Part shown: piece after piece, positions 24,901 through 36,200 of the stretch
How positions within the stretch are numbered: position 1 is the stretch's first letter
How the letters are laid out: every line of letters begins with the position of its first letter
Source of the DNA: Heracleum sosnowskyi
Taxonomy: Eukaryota > Streptophyta > Magnoliopsida > Apiales > Apiaceae
NCBI GenBank assembly: GCA_030848705.1
Contig: CM061244.1
Coordinates: 50,261,190 to 50,325,189 of the forward strand
Direction: 5' to 3'
Length of the DNA: 64,000 bases
The notes under the pieces: model-generated
What the model saw: only the letters and a program-made list of their open reading frames with translations
Database searches by the model: none
Told to the model about the DNA's origin: nothing
Program-made: the position numbers and the translations under genes

Positions 24901-25627
24901 TGTTGATAAGATCAGAGAATATCCTCTTGTGTAATTTAAAACAAGAAATGACATCTTCATCAACTATATCTACCCCTTCAACACAGTAAGAGAATAAAAT
25001 CTGACAAAATATAGAAAAGTATACTACCCCTCTATTCTCTATCATTTTCTCCCCTAAATTATTCAAGACAAGTCGTGCAAAATCAAAATGATTATAATAT
25101 AAAAGAGAATACCCGATTTGCAGACTGTCCGTGGGAATAACATCCCAGTTCGTGCATTTCTTTCCGAACGTTCTTGTGATGCAATCAAAGAAGAAGCTCC
25201 ACTCCTTCCGCAAGAACGGTCGCTTCAATTGTCCAATCTTTGTCAAAGGTCCAGAATACCCAATCTCTCGCATCATCCTCAGCAAATCAATGTCACCCAT
25301 TCCAGTTGTATATGAAGAAAACTCAGGAAACCCCATTGCAGCCCGAATTGTACCAGAAGTAATTACATACTCTGCTTCTTCAAATTCAAAGATTATGGAT
25401 GGGTTGCCAGATTCACCACCATCATCATACATACCTGTCTCCCAGAAGGCCTTGATTTGCGTACCAGAAAGTTTTGTTGGTTCGACTAGAGCACGCCCAA
25501 TCGCTGACTGAGCAAGTAATTTTTGTATCATATGAAACGCCTCTGGTGCGTTGGCAGTATTTAGTGGTGCTGCATAATTATTAGGGACAAACTCTAACCC
25601 AGAAGAAACAAACGCTGTAGTCGCCAT
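21953..25627 (-). CDS. aORF of copia B, 1224 aa, unknown function
   Basis: A single open frame downstream of pol, in the position of the so-called env-like ORF of Sireviruses. I start at the ATG at 25627 (MATTAF); the longer open frame upstream has no ATG. Residues about 20-210 form a globular domain homologous to the start of the family-A aORF (LRKEWSFFFDCITRTFGKKC). Then comes a long Ser/Glu/Val-rich, probably disordered region with basic clusters SKKRRANRSK and RKRRL that look like nuclear localisation signals, and NSD/NSE repeats encoded by the family motif. A coiled coil (about 620-720) and a C-terminal region (LLYFMSDGRVYRIGEVD) follow. I see no signal peptide, transmembrane segment or glycoprotein feature, so an envelope role is not supported. 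Confidence 0.8.
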   Translation of the reverse strand: MATTAFVSSGLEFVPNNYAAPLNTANAPEAFHMIQKLLAQSAIGRALVEPTKLSGTQIKAFWETGMYDDGGESGNPSIIFEFEEAEYVITSGTIRAAMGFPEFSSYTTGMGDIDLLRMMREIGYSGPLTKIGQLKRPFLRKEWSFFFDCITRTFGKKCTNWDVIPTDSLQIGYSLLYYNHFDFARLVLNNLGEKMIENRGVVYFSIFCQILFSYCVEGVDIVDEDVISCFKLHKRIFSDLINKDIKKGVVGDLLLPASVQQFVNDQVNPPTQAPSQSEHQPEPLQTELPPSTSVPHKSSGRTKHVGSKPAKSVRPATEVGVSKTSVPKGVGPSKKRRANRSKTDDEADIDDEPLHQRKRRLVANYLFDNVDESTPVSEAVQHEAPEDFVEEPVVNNANEDRVFVNTEAPEVIVQEATEDVEAATVPDMANADIEAEIFEQDTLFADLDMDNILEAYPSISVCDTEDVAADQPTQILDESIATHTEILSVNNQIPELGEEVDQVVEAAVEKLVEATAEEVQTEEVVAESVPVETEVFVNTNSEINAEATADNVHEEIAEQIEENANEARVDFDNADHTSVNSDHANSEVNPALSNSDSHESLPFLRDPTTESIKENQNATEAHFREMHYANWSGADCIFSTQRAADFVQKSAEEISNPELLAHFKATIVQVKSLHNRFDETNKVVLGLSNDIALKDLAMKQDRARFSSLIKDQEEIKKRLSNVESNQAAISTKIDSIATSLELLTSVFIPNDVKKGERVPKDKCKRTPTFRLRDDSNDGGSRGTEKRSKSSQEQGRLRSNSARQTNSERLNSGQSSSRFKSLMISSNPTTDEEIAAKLFMEEHGGEATMEDLDAEMKLLAEEHQKKIEAGTYKKKSVKAPRLKEKGIIIKENTQQSIQYSRRPTVNVSEKGKGILVEEGQLSKKNYSTSDVAQVKSRPNKSTSDVAHVDVSTKVVTTSDNAQVVQTQLAPQLQGFLRPVLSETLTLEAVDFSQTRTVLGKESYDKSGLGSHREKRINNRPFDHSSLAEPGVGVSQESLDKLESVQMVYHRGLKKEVLLYFMSDGRVYRIGEVDVHLKLWEELEYVLYLLKIKNRSTHDAALVLKDRMMKSKVLLGGGVSSAYIPKYRDAYGKIVEMKRNSAKLNTALGIKVLEFNLESDKSYFIRLGNEMRKNIIYSLRAAIYQTGESDPELKELKEIMVDELAKAERRLLIDYLRTVPDIEEIK

Positions 25628-26381
25628 TAGTAAGATATGAAGGATTAACAAAGAAACAGATGCAAAAGCTTGAAAGAGTTTGTAAGTAGAAAAGTGTTTG
25701 TGAATATGTGTGTGTGACAACAGATGTGAATTGGAGTAAGATGTGAAAGGTTTAGACGTAAGTGTGTGTATTGTTTAAATATGAAAATCAAAATTAAAAA
25801 CTGAAGAGTTTTTAATCATTAATACACAACTGTCTTACTCCGTTAACTGTGTGAGTGGGACACGTGGCACACATGCAATGATTGACAGCAGTAATTGACA
25901 GTTTCCAATGCGCATGCGCAGTAAAAACAGCAATAATTACCGCCTTTTACACTTTCCTAGACAATTAACCTCTCTCCTCTGTTTAATACAAATTGGAACC
26001 GTTACCAATCATACTCTTTTATTTTCAAGAATGTTTTCTCAAAAATTGTTAACTGTCTGAAACAAATAATTAATTTTAATCACCAGAGATTAAAATAAAA
26101 TTACCTCAGTGTAGAGTACACAGTCCATCAGTGTTTACCAATCCTCCTTCTTTATTCATAATCTCTTTTCTCTCAATGCACAGTTGTGAAAAATTGTGTG
26201 TGAATAGCAGAGTTTACTGAATATAAATATTTAGAGCATCTTAAAGTGCATAAAATCCACACAATAAATCAGTAAAAACTGGTTGTCCAAACTCTCATGT
26301 ATATAATAAAATCTGATTTTATCTAAACTCTGTACTATAAAATTTATTATTTTCACCCCCTTTGAATTTTTATTTTTTTTA

Positions 26382-26424
<43 letters not shown>

Positions 26425-27033
26425 TTTTATTTTATTTTTCCAGTAATCAGTGGTTGGCACTAGTCACCAAAAATCAAGGATTTTAGCCCTTATTTCATAC
26501 AATAAGTACCCGGGTCTTCCTAGGCACAACATGATCTCAAAGGAATTTGTGCACTTTTTGGCATCTTTTGATTGGAGGATGAAATATTTGCAACTAATTA
26601 TCAGAGTTTAGACTTTTCATCAGATAATACAATTAATTTATGAGAGAAAGTGCAAACAGCTAATACAGACTCAGTGTATAGGATCAATAAACTAAGAGAT
26701 GCTATGAATATAGAGATAGTATCATGCTGTGTTAAGTTACTGCACATTTTGAGATTAGATCATATATTATTCAGAAAGATTCATGATTACTTACTGAGAA
26801 TCATGCTTCATACAGGTTTCTTCATCGGTCCATTTGTTTCAGACAATATCACAATCAGAGTATAACATCAGAGTTTAACTTCAGACTTTAACCTACAGAG
26901 TATGACTGATACTTTATGACTAACATAGTTTACTATCAGAGTTTAACATACTGGTACAAATAACAGTTAACACATGCAAAGAATCATGAGCATAAAATCA
27001 ATCATGTATAGATTTTGGATCTAACCAGTATCT
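25628..27033 (-). other. Spacer between pol and aORF of copia B, no gene
   Basis: 1.4 kb of AT-rich DNA without credible coding frames. It holds family-motif copies (26601, 26868, 26936 and variants such as TCAGTGTTT near 26127) and an (ATT)n microsatellite at 26383-26424. By position it may hold the promoter or splice acceptor for the aORF; that is inference. Confidence 0.7.
26383..26424. repeat. (ATT)n microsatellite
   Basis: About fourteen uninterrupted ATT units in the non-coding spacer of copia B. Confidence 0.95.
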
Positions 27034-30000
27034 CTAGTCAAAACCAGAGACCATTCCAAGTTCATTTACCAGTCTTGTAAAGGTAGCTTCACTCAAAGGT
27101 TTGGTGAAGATATCTGCAAGCCGTTGGTCTGTAGACACAAAATGAAGCTCAATATCTCATTCTTCTACATGTTCCCTGATAAAATGATACCTTATGCTGA
27201 TGTGCTTGGTCATGGAATGCTGTACTGGATTACCTGTCATAGCAATAGCACTTTGATTATCACAGTAAATAGGTATTTTAGAGTACCTTAATCCATAGTC
27301 CAGCAATTGATTCTTCATCCATAAAATCTGTGCACAACAGCTACCAGCAGCTATATACTCTGCTTCTGCTGTGGATGTAGAAATTGATTTCTGTTTCTTA
27401 CTGTACCAAGAAACTAATCTGTCACCAAGAAATTGACAGCTTCCACTTGTGCTTTTTCTGTCTATCTTACAGCCTGCAAAATCTGCATCAGAGTAACCAA
27501 TTAATTTAAACTCTGATTCTCTAGGGTACCACAGACCAAGGGTTATGGTTCCTTTGAGATATTTGAAAATTCTTTTCACAGCTGTTAGATGTGGCTCTCT
27601 GGGGTCTGCTTGAAATCTTGCACAAAGACATGTTGCATACATGATATCTGGTCTACTTGCAGTGAGATAAAGAAGAGACCCTATCATTCCTCTACAGTTT
27701 GTCATATCTACTGAGGCTCCTGTGTCTTTGTCTAGCTTTGTTGCAGTAGCCATGGGGGTTGTAGCAGATGAACTATCAAGCATACCAAATTTCTTGAGAA
27801 GATTTCTGGTATATTTTGCTTGATTGATAAAAATCCCATCATCTGTTTGCTTTACTTGTAAGCCTAGAAAATAACTAAGATCTCCCATCATGCTCATTTG
27901 ATACCTTGACTGCATAAGCTTGGCAAATTTCTTACAGAGTTTGTCATTAGTAGACCCAAAAATTATGTCATCCACATAGATTTGAACTAACAGCAAATCA
28001 TCACCAGAATTATAGTAGAACAAGGTTTTGTCAATTGTACCTCTAGTGAACCCACTTTCTAAAAGAAATTGAGCTAAAGTTTCATACCATGCTCTAGGTG
28101 TCTACTTTAGTCCATATAATGCCTTGTCAAACCTGTAGACATAATATGAATGTTTGGGATTTACAAACCCTGGTGGTTGTTCAACAAACACTTCTTCTTC
28201 AAGTTTCCCATTGAGAAAAGCACTTTTCACATCCATCTGAAAGACTTTAAACTTCTTGTGTGCAGCATAGGCCAGAAAAATCCTTATTGCCTCCAATCTT
28301 GCAACTGGAGCAAAAGTTTCATCATAGTCAATTCCTTCCTGCTGTGAATAGCCTTTAGCCACAAGTCTAGCCTTATTCCTTGTAATCACTCCATCACTGT
28401 CTGTTTTGTTTCTGAAAACCCACTTTGTACCAACAATAGATCTGTTCTTTGGTCTTGGTACAAGTGTCCAGACTTCATTCCTCTCAAATTCATTTAACTC
28501 CTCTTGCATAGCTGTTATCCAGTTGGCATCTTGAAGAGCTTCTTCCACTTTCTTGGGCTCTGTTTGAGATAAGAATGCATGAAACAGACATTCATTATTT
28601 GTAGCACTTCTAGTTTTTACACTAGCTTCTGGATCTCCAATTATCAAGTCAGGTGTATGAGCTTGTGTCCACCTTCTTGCTGTTGGTAATTGGCTTCTAT
28701 TATCAGTATTAGATCCTCCCCCTTGATCCATGCTTTCCTGATTTTCTCCTTGACCATTTGCATTCTCTGAGGCTCCCCCTGAATTGGACTGCTCAGAGTT
28801 TGGATTTTCAGTGTTTGACTCAGAGTTTGGTATAGATCCTTCAGCTGATTCACTTTCAGAATTAGAGTTATTATCTTGAGATGTTTCTGAAGTATCTTCA
28901 CACTCACCCTCGACTGGTTCTCTATTTTGTTCTGTCAGAGAAATTCCCTCAGTGTTTATCAGTAGAGGTTCAGAGTATGCTTCGTCAGAGTTTGTTGGAT
29001 TTGCTTCATCAGAGTTTACGTCATCAGAGTTTAGATCTTCATTTTCAAATCGAAGTTGATCATGATATTCTTCATCTTCTATTCCAGTTATTTTCTTGTC
29101 ATCAAATGACACATGTATAGATTCCATGATCACTTTAGTTCTCAGATTGTAGACTCTGAAAGCTTTAGTTGATAGTGGGTATCCAACAAAAATTCCTTGA
29201 TCAGCTTTTAAGTCAAACTTGGTCAATTGTTCAGGATGAGTTTTCAACACAAAACACTTGCATCCAAAAATATGAAAATATTTCAAATTTGGCTTCTTAT
29301 TTTTCACCATCTCATATGGTGTTTTCCCATGCTTGTTGATCAGTGTAGCATTTTGAGTAAAACAAGCTGTTTGAACAGCTTCTGCCCAGAAATAAGTTGG
29401 CAATTTTGCTTCATCAAGCATTGTTCTGGCAGCTTCGATTAAGGTTCTGTTCTTTCTTTCAACTACACCATTTTGTTGTGGAGTTCCAGGTGCAGAAAAT
29501 TCTTGTTTCACTCCTCTTTCCTTGCAGAAACCTTCCATTTCAGAATTTCTGAATTCAGTACCATTATCACTCCTGATAATTTTTACTTTGTGCTGTGATC
29601 CTTTGTCCAACTGCTTCACATGATCCATAAGAATTAAGACAGTTTCATCCTTCTTTGCTAAGAAATACACCCATGTGTATCTGGTGTATTCATTAACAAT
29701 TACCAAAGCATATTTCTTTCTGCCCATTGACATTATATTCACTGGACCAAAGAGATCAACATGTAAAAGATGATAAGGTTCCACAACTGAAGATTCAGAT
29801 TTACTCTTGAAAGATGACTTCCTTTGCTTGGCCTTTTGACAAGAATCACACAGACCATCTAAGCTGAGTATTGACTTTGGAAGTCCCCTTACAAGATCTT
29901 TTCGTATTAGCTCATTGATGTTGTTCAAGTTTAGATGAGAGAGCTTCTTATGCCATTTCCAACTCTCTTCATTTGACATTTTTACAGTTAGACACACAGC

Positions 30001-31593
30001 TTTACCTTCAGAGTTTGTTACCAAACTTGCTTCATAAATGTTATTGTGCCTGTGTCCAACTAGAACAACTTTCCCAGTAGATTTGCTGATAACTTCACAA
30101 TGTTCAGTATGAAAATCTACATGGTATCCTCTGTCACAGATTTGACTCACAGAAAGCAGATCATGCTTGAGTCCTGGGACTAGAGCTACATTCGTGATGA
30201 TGACACTTCCAAGATTAATATTACCATATCCCATAGTACGTCCTATGTTGCCATCTCCATAGGAAACTTTTGGGCCAGCTCTCTCCTCATAATCTGATAG
30301 TAGGGCTTTATTTCCAGTCATGTGTCCTGAACATCCACTGTCCAAGACTAGGGTACTTTCCCTTATGCCCTTGTTTTCAGATGACTCAGCTTCATCTTTA
30401 ACAGTTGCCATGAGAGCATAATTGACTCCCTCATCTGAGTCTGAAGTGTCTGCCCAGTCCTTGCCTTTAGTGATGAGTGATTTCTCAGATTTTCCTTTCT
30501 TGCACTCTGGAGCATAATGACCCATCTCTTTACACTTGTAGCACTGGATCTCAGACTTGTCTTTCTTTCCAGACTTGGTATTCCCTCCATCAGACTTTAT
30601 GAAATTTCTCTTATCAGAGTTTGAATCTCTCCTAGAGAATCTCTTCCCTTTCTTGAAGTTCTTGAATCTCATCTTCTTGAAGGTCTTCACCATTAAAGCA
30701 GCCATTTTCATCATCTCTTCTTCATCATCCTCAGAATCAGAAGCTTCATCATTAGTGTTTGAGCCATCATCAGAGTTTGATGACTCACTGTCAGATTTAA
30801 TGACTAAAGCCTTTCCTTTGGCTTTCTTTCTTGATGATTCCTTCTTGACAGGCTTTTCTTCAACTTTAAGAGCAACATATTTTGTCTTCTTTCCAGATCT
30901 TTTGTTTCTTTGTTCTATCTCCAGTTCATGAGTTTTGAGCAACCCATAGATTTCATCAAGATCTGTTTCTGCAAGATCATAATTGTCTCTGATTGTTGTC
31001 GCCTTCAAATCCCATCTTTCAGGTAGGGATAATAGAAACTTGAGATTTGACTCTTCAAGTTCATATTCTTTATCAACCAAGGACAAATCATTCAACAATT
31101 TACAAAATCTGTCATAAGTATCTGTCAAAGTTTCATCAGATCTAGAGTCAAAGTGTTCATACTCCTGTGTTAGAATGGTCTTCCTATTCTTCTTTATAAC
31201 ACTTGTTCCTTGACACCTGACTTCCAAAGCATCCCAAATTTCTTTGGCAGTTCCTTCTAAAGCACTATGGAGAAGGTGTCTAACTTTTGCATCCTTTGCA
31301 ATTGATGAGATGTCTTCAGGAGTCAAATCTTTCTTCTCTTTTGGAACAGTCTTTTGTTCTTGACCAGCAACAATAGGAGACAGTTTTGTTGGCATATGAG
31401 GACCATCATTGATTCTATCAAGGTATTCTGGATCTGTGGCTTCCAGAAACATGGTCATCTTCACCTTCCATATTGGATATTCAACTGATCTTAGAATTGG
31501 AACCCTTATAGTCTCATATCGACTAACAGAAGTTGGTTGAACCTTCTGAGCATTCGAACCTGCATTAGAACCTTCCCGAGAGTTGTCAGCCAT
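27034..31593 (-). pseudogene. gag-pol: gag-pol of copia B, one frame with two premature stops
   Basis: The ATG is at 31593. Domains in order: copia Gag (UBN2-type; EYEHFDSRSDETLTDTYDRF), CCHC knuckle (CYKCKEMGHYAPEC), protease (LVLDSGCSGHMTG), GAG-pre-integrase (WHKKLSHLN, CDSCQKAK), integrase (HVDLFGPV, RSDNGTEF, NGVVERKNRT), RT (VWTLVPRPKNRS, VYRFDKALYGLK, then YVDDIIFGST), and RNase H (ADFAGCKIDRKSTSG, STAEAEYIA, TRLVNELGM) ending at the TAG at 27036-27034. Gag and pol share one frame. Stops interrupt it at 28104-28102 (TAG, inside RT) and 27159-27157 (TGA, inside RNase H). With no frameshifts, the element may have been active until recently. Whether the stops are read through is unknown. 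Confidence 0.93.
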
Positions 31594-31642
31594 GATTATA
31601 CTTGTGTTTAGATCGATAAACTGTATATATTAAACAGCCTAG

Positions 31643-31654
31643 GCTCTGATACCA
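31643..31654 (-). other. PBS of copia B (tRNA-iMet type)
   Basis: TGGTATCAGAGC on the minus strand, two bases inside the 5' LTR terminal CA. Confidence 0.92.
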
Positions 31655-31656
31655 AT

Positions 31657-32151
31657 TGTTAGGCCGATTTCACAATATATAATCAATATAAGTATGATAA
31701 TGACAATAAAGAACACTGTTTATAAATCAACAACTGAATTATATAAATAACTCTTCTCTTTGTGATGTAAAATATCACAGAGAGCTGCAAGGTTACAAGA
31801 ATAATGTTTTCAATAATCGCATCCCTTTTAGGGTTAACCTATCTGTGTTTATATAGTACACAGCTACATAGAATCAATCTCTAATTGATATTCCTATAAA
31901 TTAGCTATACAAATCATATCAAATTGGGATTGCTTCTCTCTTCTGTTCCGTTTCCTTGTCTGTCTCAATATATCTTGCTTCTTTCCATCTTCAAGATATA
32001 TTGCTTCTAGAATCTTCAATGTTAGCACCGACAACTTTAGCAAACTCTCACTCCGTCAGACTTTAATAAACTCTGACTGGCTTACAGTAAACTCTGATGA
32101 ATACCTGTTGCTTAAACACTGATAAACACTCATCAGCAATTATATCTAACA
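31657..32151 (-). repeat. 5' LTR of copia B, 495 bp
   Basis: Same ends and length as the 3' LTR. TATA-like CTATATAA is at 31856-31849. The motif palindrome is at 32055-32077, about 200 bp upstream of the TATA in U3, with a further motif at 32089. Confidence 0.94.
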
Positions 32152-32964
32152 TTGTAGGTATTAGATAGGTTTTCCAAGTCATGTTGACTAAGTACTAGAT
32201 AGGCAAAATAGGTTGGTTAATTGTAAATATTTTAAGCCTTGTAATTTTGCCTAAGTAAAGACATGTCAACGGAATAAAGATTACACTATCAACGGAATGA
32301 AGAATGTACCATCAACGGAATGAAGATTAAAGCTATCAACGAAACACATCTCACTGCTATCAACGAATCATTATCACTTTTCTGAATAGTTGACAAAGTG
32401 ATAGTGACAATTTTCTGACAGATCAAAAGGTGATGTAGAAGTGTACTTTGCATTGGGAGCCATCAAAATGGACACTGGGAATGAGGAAACATTCCAATTT
32501 CCAATTAGGTTCTTGAGTGTGATCATAATAAGCATGAAGACAAAAGACAAGATCTCCAAGGACCATTGGACAAAAGGAATGAAAAGCAAGCTAATGGCGG
32601 TTACCTTTAGTACATTTTAGAGTAGCCAAAAATAGCATTGTAAACTTGGGATATATAACCAAGTGTAGCAGTTCATTTCAATGTAAGTGAGTGAGATATA
32701 ATAACTTTGTATTAGCTTCTTTCAAGAGTACTCTCACTCTACATTAGGAACTGAGCAGCTGTGCTACTTTTGTAACACAGACTATTCCCGCAATAAAAAC
32801 ATCTCAGTTGGATCCTCAAAACATCCAACTGAAATTTTATATTTGCTTGTGTGATTTTATTTTATCTGTCAAGTTATTTCAAAGTTGTTTTTAAGTTTAA
32901 AAATATCTAGAATTGTATTCAACCCCCCCCTTCTACAATTCTGTTAGGTTATTTGGGATTAACA
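32152..32964 (+). repeat. 5' LTR of A'', second part
   Basis: It resumes the LTR after copia B (32152-32156 is the duplicated ttgta) and ends GGGATTAACA. It has motif copies at 32266, 32289, 32312 and 32336, and a poly-C tract near 32925. The total A'' LTR is about 1.01 kb. Confidence 0.92.
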
Positions 32965-32966
32965 AT

Positions 32967-32978
32967 TGGTATCAGAGC
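32967..32978 (+). other. PBS of copia A''
   Basis: TGGTATCAGAGC, two bases after the LTR, as in the young element. Confidence 0.92.
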
Positions 32979-33027
32979 AAGCTTCTAACATACAAGGATT
33001 TTAAAGATCAAGGCCAAAACAGAAACC

Positions 33028-33280
33028 ATGGTGAAGAAGGATGCACGTGTAAAGATACCAGTTCTAGATAAGGACAATTACTTTCACTGGAAAGTAAAAA
33101 TGCATCTACATCTCAGGTCTATGGATGAGAGATATGTAGACTGCATTGAGAAAGGTCCACACGTTCCCATGAAGTTTGCATCTAGAGTTGGACTGCCAGA
33201 TGATGCTGAAGATGTGGAAATTCCAAAGCCTGTCTCAGAATGGACTATTGAAGATGTTGCAGAAATCCATAAAGATAAAA
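33028..33280 (+). pseudogene. gag: gag of A'', first part
   Basis: The ATG at 33028 in the context ACCATGG is at the same distance from the PBS as in the young element. The 84 codons match the start of the young Gag (KIPVLDKDNYFHWKVKMHL, with a few substitutions) and stop where gypsy 2 enters at 33281. The gene continues at 46568. Confidence 0.9.
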
Positions 33281-36200
33281 TGTAACAGCCCCAAATCCGG
33301 GGTCAGGGATTTAGGGTTGTCACGATCCATGTACTCATTGCCTTACCTGTATTACTCACACCATTCATATTTCACCTGCTCATGACCCCACAATATATGT
33401 CTCACACACACACACACACACACAGGTTAGAGTCTCAGAAACGACACAATACAACAACTGCGGAATAACTAACTTTTATTACAATACCCAAATGTCTTTT
33501 GAATCTGTTACTGATACAATTTCTAAGTATTGTTACATTACCAACTTAGCCTTCTGATGCTCACAATCCTCTAATACCATTCATGTCTATACATAAGTTG
33601 AATACCAAAAGCCGTAGCCTGATTCGATTGGTTCGTACTACTCCCGGGATGACTGCTAGAAACTGTTTATGAAAACGCCTTGCGAGGTATGTGCCGTCCC
33701 ATTGGCATCCTTCTTCGCTGCTATATAATATATATAAAATAATAGCAAGAGTGAGCGATAGCTCAGCAAGGTAATGAAAGTATGGCATAATTCTGCCTTT
33801 TATTCAACCCAGAAATAAAGCGGGTATACGACAATAACTTGTCAAAATATCTTGATACTGAAATCATTTCCTTATCGGAATATATTCCAAAAATACCATT
33901 GTTGTATTTCAAATATCCTCTCCATAATATTCTGCAAACTTTCGATATTCATACTATGAACAAAGTTCTAGTATAAAATAAAAGACAGGATAACTCAGTA
34001 TATCCTTTTCGTAAAATATCTGCTATATAGAAGATAAGAAGACTATCAACATATAACTTAAAAGATGAAGTTATAAGGAAAATTCAATATCATCTTTCAT
34101 ATCAAACATTTACCTCATATCATAATTTGGAAATAAATACAATGTAAAATATTTCCAATCCACTTTCTTAACTTGAATAAACTTGCATGAACTTGAATAA
34201 ACTTGAATAAACTTGAATAACTTTTCTTTTCTGGAAACTTGCTTAAAACATGTCCTTTCTCTGATAACTTGCATAAAACATTTTCTTTCATGGATGATGA
34301 ACTGTAGACGGAGATTCTGGGCGACAGGGATACCCCTACGATGATCAGTCGTAAGGCGAATCCCCCTGCTGTTTTTCTACGTAGAAGGGAAGATAATCAG
34401 TCTCACACCGACTTACCTCCCCGCCAATCGGTTGTAGGTGGGAAGAACAGACCCGTTCATAGTCCATCGGCCTGTTACTCTCCTCTTACCCTACGGTCGG
34501 GCACTATCTGATAATCTAAGGGAAGAACGTCGGTCTACGCGTAATTCCCTTAGGGGACAGGCGCCACTCAGTCCCTTACATATTCTCCGAGTTCAATTGA
34601 ATCCACAACTCTGAAACATAAAGTTCCTTTTCCTTTTTCCCCAAGTATACGACTCCACAAAGTAGTCATATCCGGTTGGAAAGGAAAATTTACCCATATT
34701 TCCCCAAGCTGATGCTTGTTCATGGATATAGCTGATTCCACTGATCTTACTCCTCGAGTCTTGAGGAAGTAATCAAAATCATTTGATGGTAGCATACAAA
34801 GCTGTTAAATGACTAGTTTCAAAAAGATTTAGGACCGGGCAGTCCACTTGGAACAAACATTTAACCTTGAGAAAGGTCCCCTGAGTCTTTGTAGCTTGAG
34901 CGAACATTTAAGTCTTTCTGAATATAGACTTAAAAGGGAAATAGATTTGGGAACCTTCTCTAATTATGCTTATAATTGTCTGAATAAAACTTTATTAGTT
35001 ATCTAGGGTTAAAGAATAGTTTTCACAAAATACTTCCTTAAGAAGTAGGGCTTTAAATAATTAATGAAAACTATATTTAATAAAGAATATTTATTTAGAA
35101 ATAATTCCCAAATACTTTCTTAAGAAAATAATGGATAATAGTATAATAATATAACCCTAGATAACAACTGATACCATTCCCGGTCCGTAGAATGAATACA
35201 GAGTATACACCCCCTACTGAGGGTTTTTCTTAAAAACATCGGCTTATAAATATTGCCGTAACCATTGCTTATAAGTCCAACTTATACTAATAACTTTTAC
35301 TTAGCATCATAAGTACCATTTCGAAATCATGAACACATAGCATATATCTCAATATCTTTTATTTATCACCACAACAGTTTATAAAGGTATAGGTTTGAAA
35401 ACTTGCCTCTATCACATGCATATACTATAATCTCAATATCTTTTATACCATCACATCCATATACAACGTGAGGTTTGAAAGCATGCATAATATACCATAT
35501 GCATCATCAGAATATTATAACTTAAAATAAAGCATAGAATGAGAAAACTTGTACGATACTCGGAACAAAGAATATATATATAGATATATTTTTGAATCAA
35601 CAAGTATTAAACATTCGAAAATATGCCCACTCTAACAATAGAGTAAGGGTTAGTAAACTTGCCTGATGCTCGAGAAGTGATAGAGGTTCGCGACGGTGCC
35701 GGACAATCTAGACAAAGTCAAACGAAAACACACGGTTAATCCCCTGGATAATCCACTTGTACTCAATGCTTAAACACGTAAGCGAAACACAACCAAGGAA
35801 TTACTAGCTCGTTATAGGCTCATACTAAGTCCACGTTTAGTCGAAGATTACTTAAGTCGTAGGTTTAGTCCGAAATCAATCCTCGAATACAAGTTATACT
35901 TAACAATTTACAACATTGGTTTCTAAGCCATGTGCTTAGTGGTTTTCACTTGCGCGACCTCGGCTAAAACATTTTTATAAAATCGAAAAATAATCTTTTC
36001 AATCCGAATCATTTTCGTGAGCTTTCCTAACTGTCTCTAGTATTATTCCTCAAAGTTTCACATTTTCGTATGGCTTATAAGTGGTCCAAATATAGCCTCA
36101 AAGTGACTGACCAGAGATGGGTTGTTCCTCCGAACGACGTTTACTAAAACTCACTTTTCTCTTAAACCGTTCGGCCAAATTAGGCGAACCACATATCATT

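Larger units (their letters stand above)
21313..32151 (-). mobile_element. Copia element B, Sirevirus type, complete with two pol stops
   Basis: It is 10,839 bp, flanked by perfect TSDs ttgta (21308-21312 and 32152-32156). Minus-strand order: 5' LTR (32151-31657), iMet PBS (31654-31643), gag-pol (31593-27034), 1.4 kb spacer, aORF (25627-21953), purine tract, 3' LTR (21807-21313). Both LTRs are 495 bp and differ by about eight substitutions by eye (about 1.6%), so it is recent but not brand new. pol before an aORF and the YVDDIIFGST RT motif place it with Sireviruses. The element is saturated with TCAGAGTTT/AAACTCTGA: 23 exact 9-mers counted by eye. Confidence 0.95.

Noticed and set aside
25628..25720. 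Hydrophobic N-terminal extension of copia B aORF as a signal peptide
   Set aside because: It lies upstream of the first ATG (25627) and opens only at a TTG, so it is probably untranslated.
33402..33425. (CA)n tract as a regulatory or recombination signal
   Set aside because: Ordinary microsatellite with length change between LTRs.
34568..34795. 75-codon ORF identical in both gypsy 2 LTRs (also 43564-43791)
   Set aside because: Identity follows from LTR duplication at insertion; no known domain, and no independent copy to test constraint.
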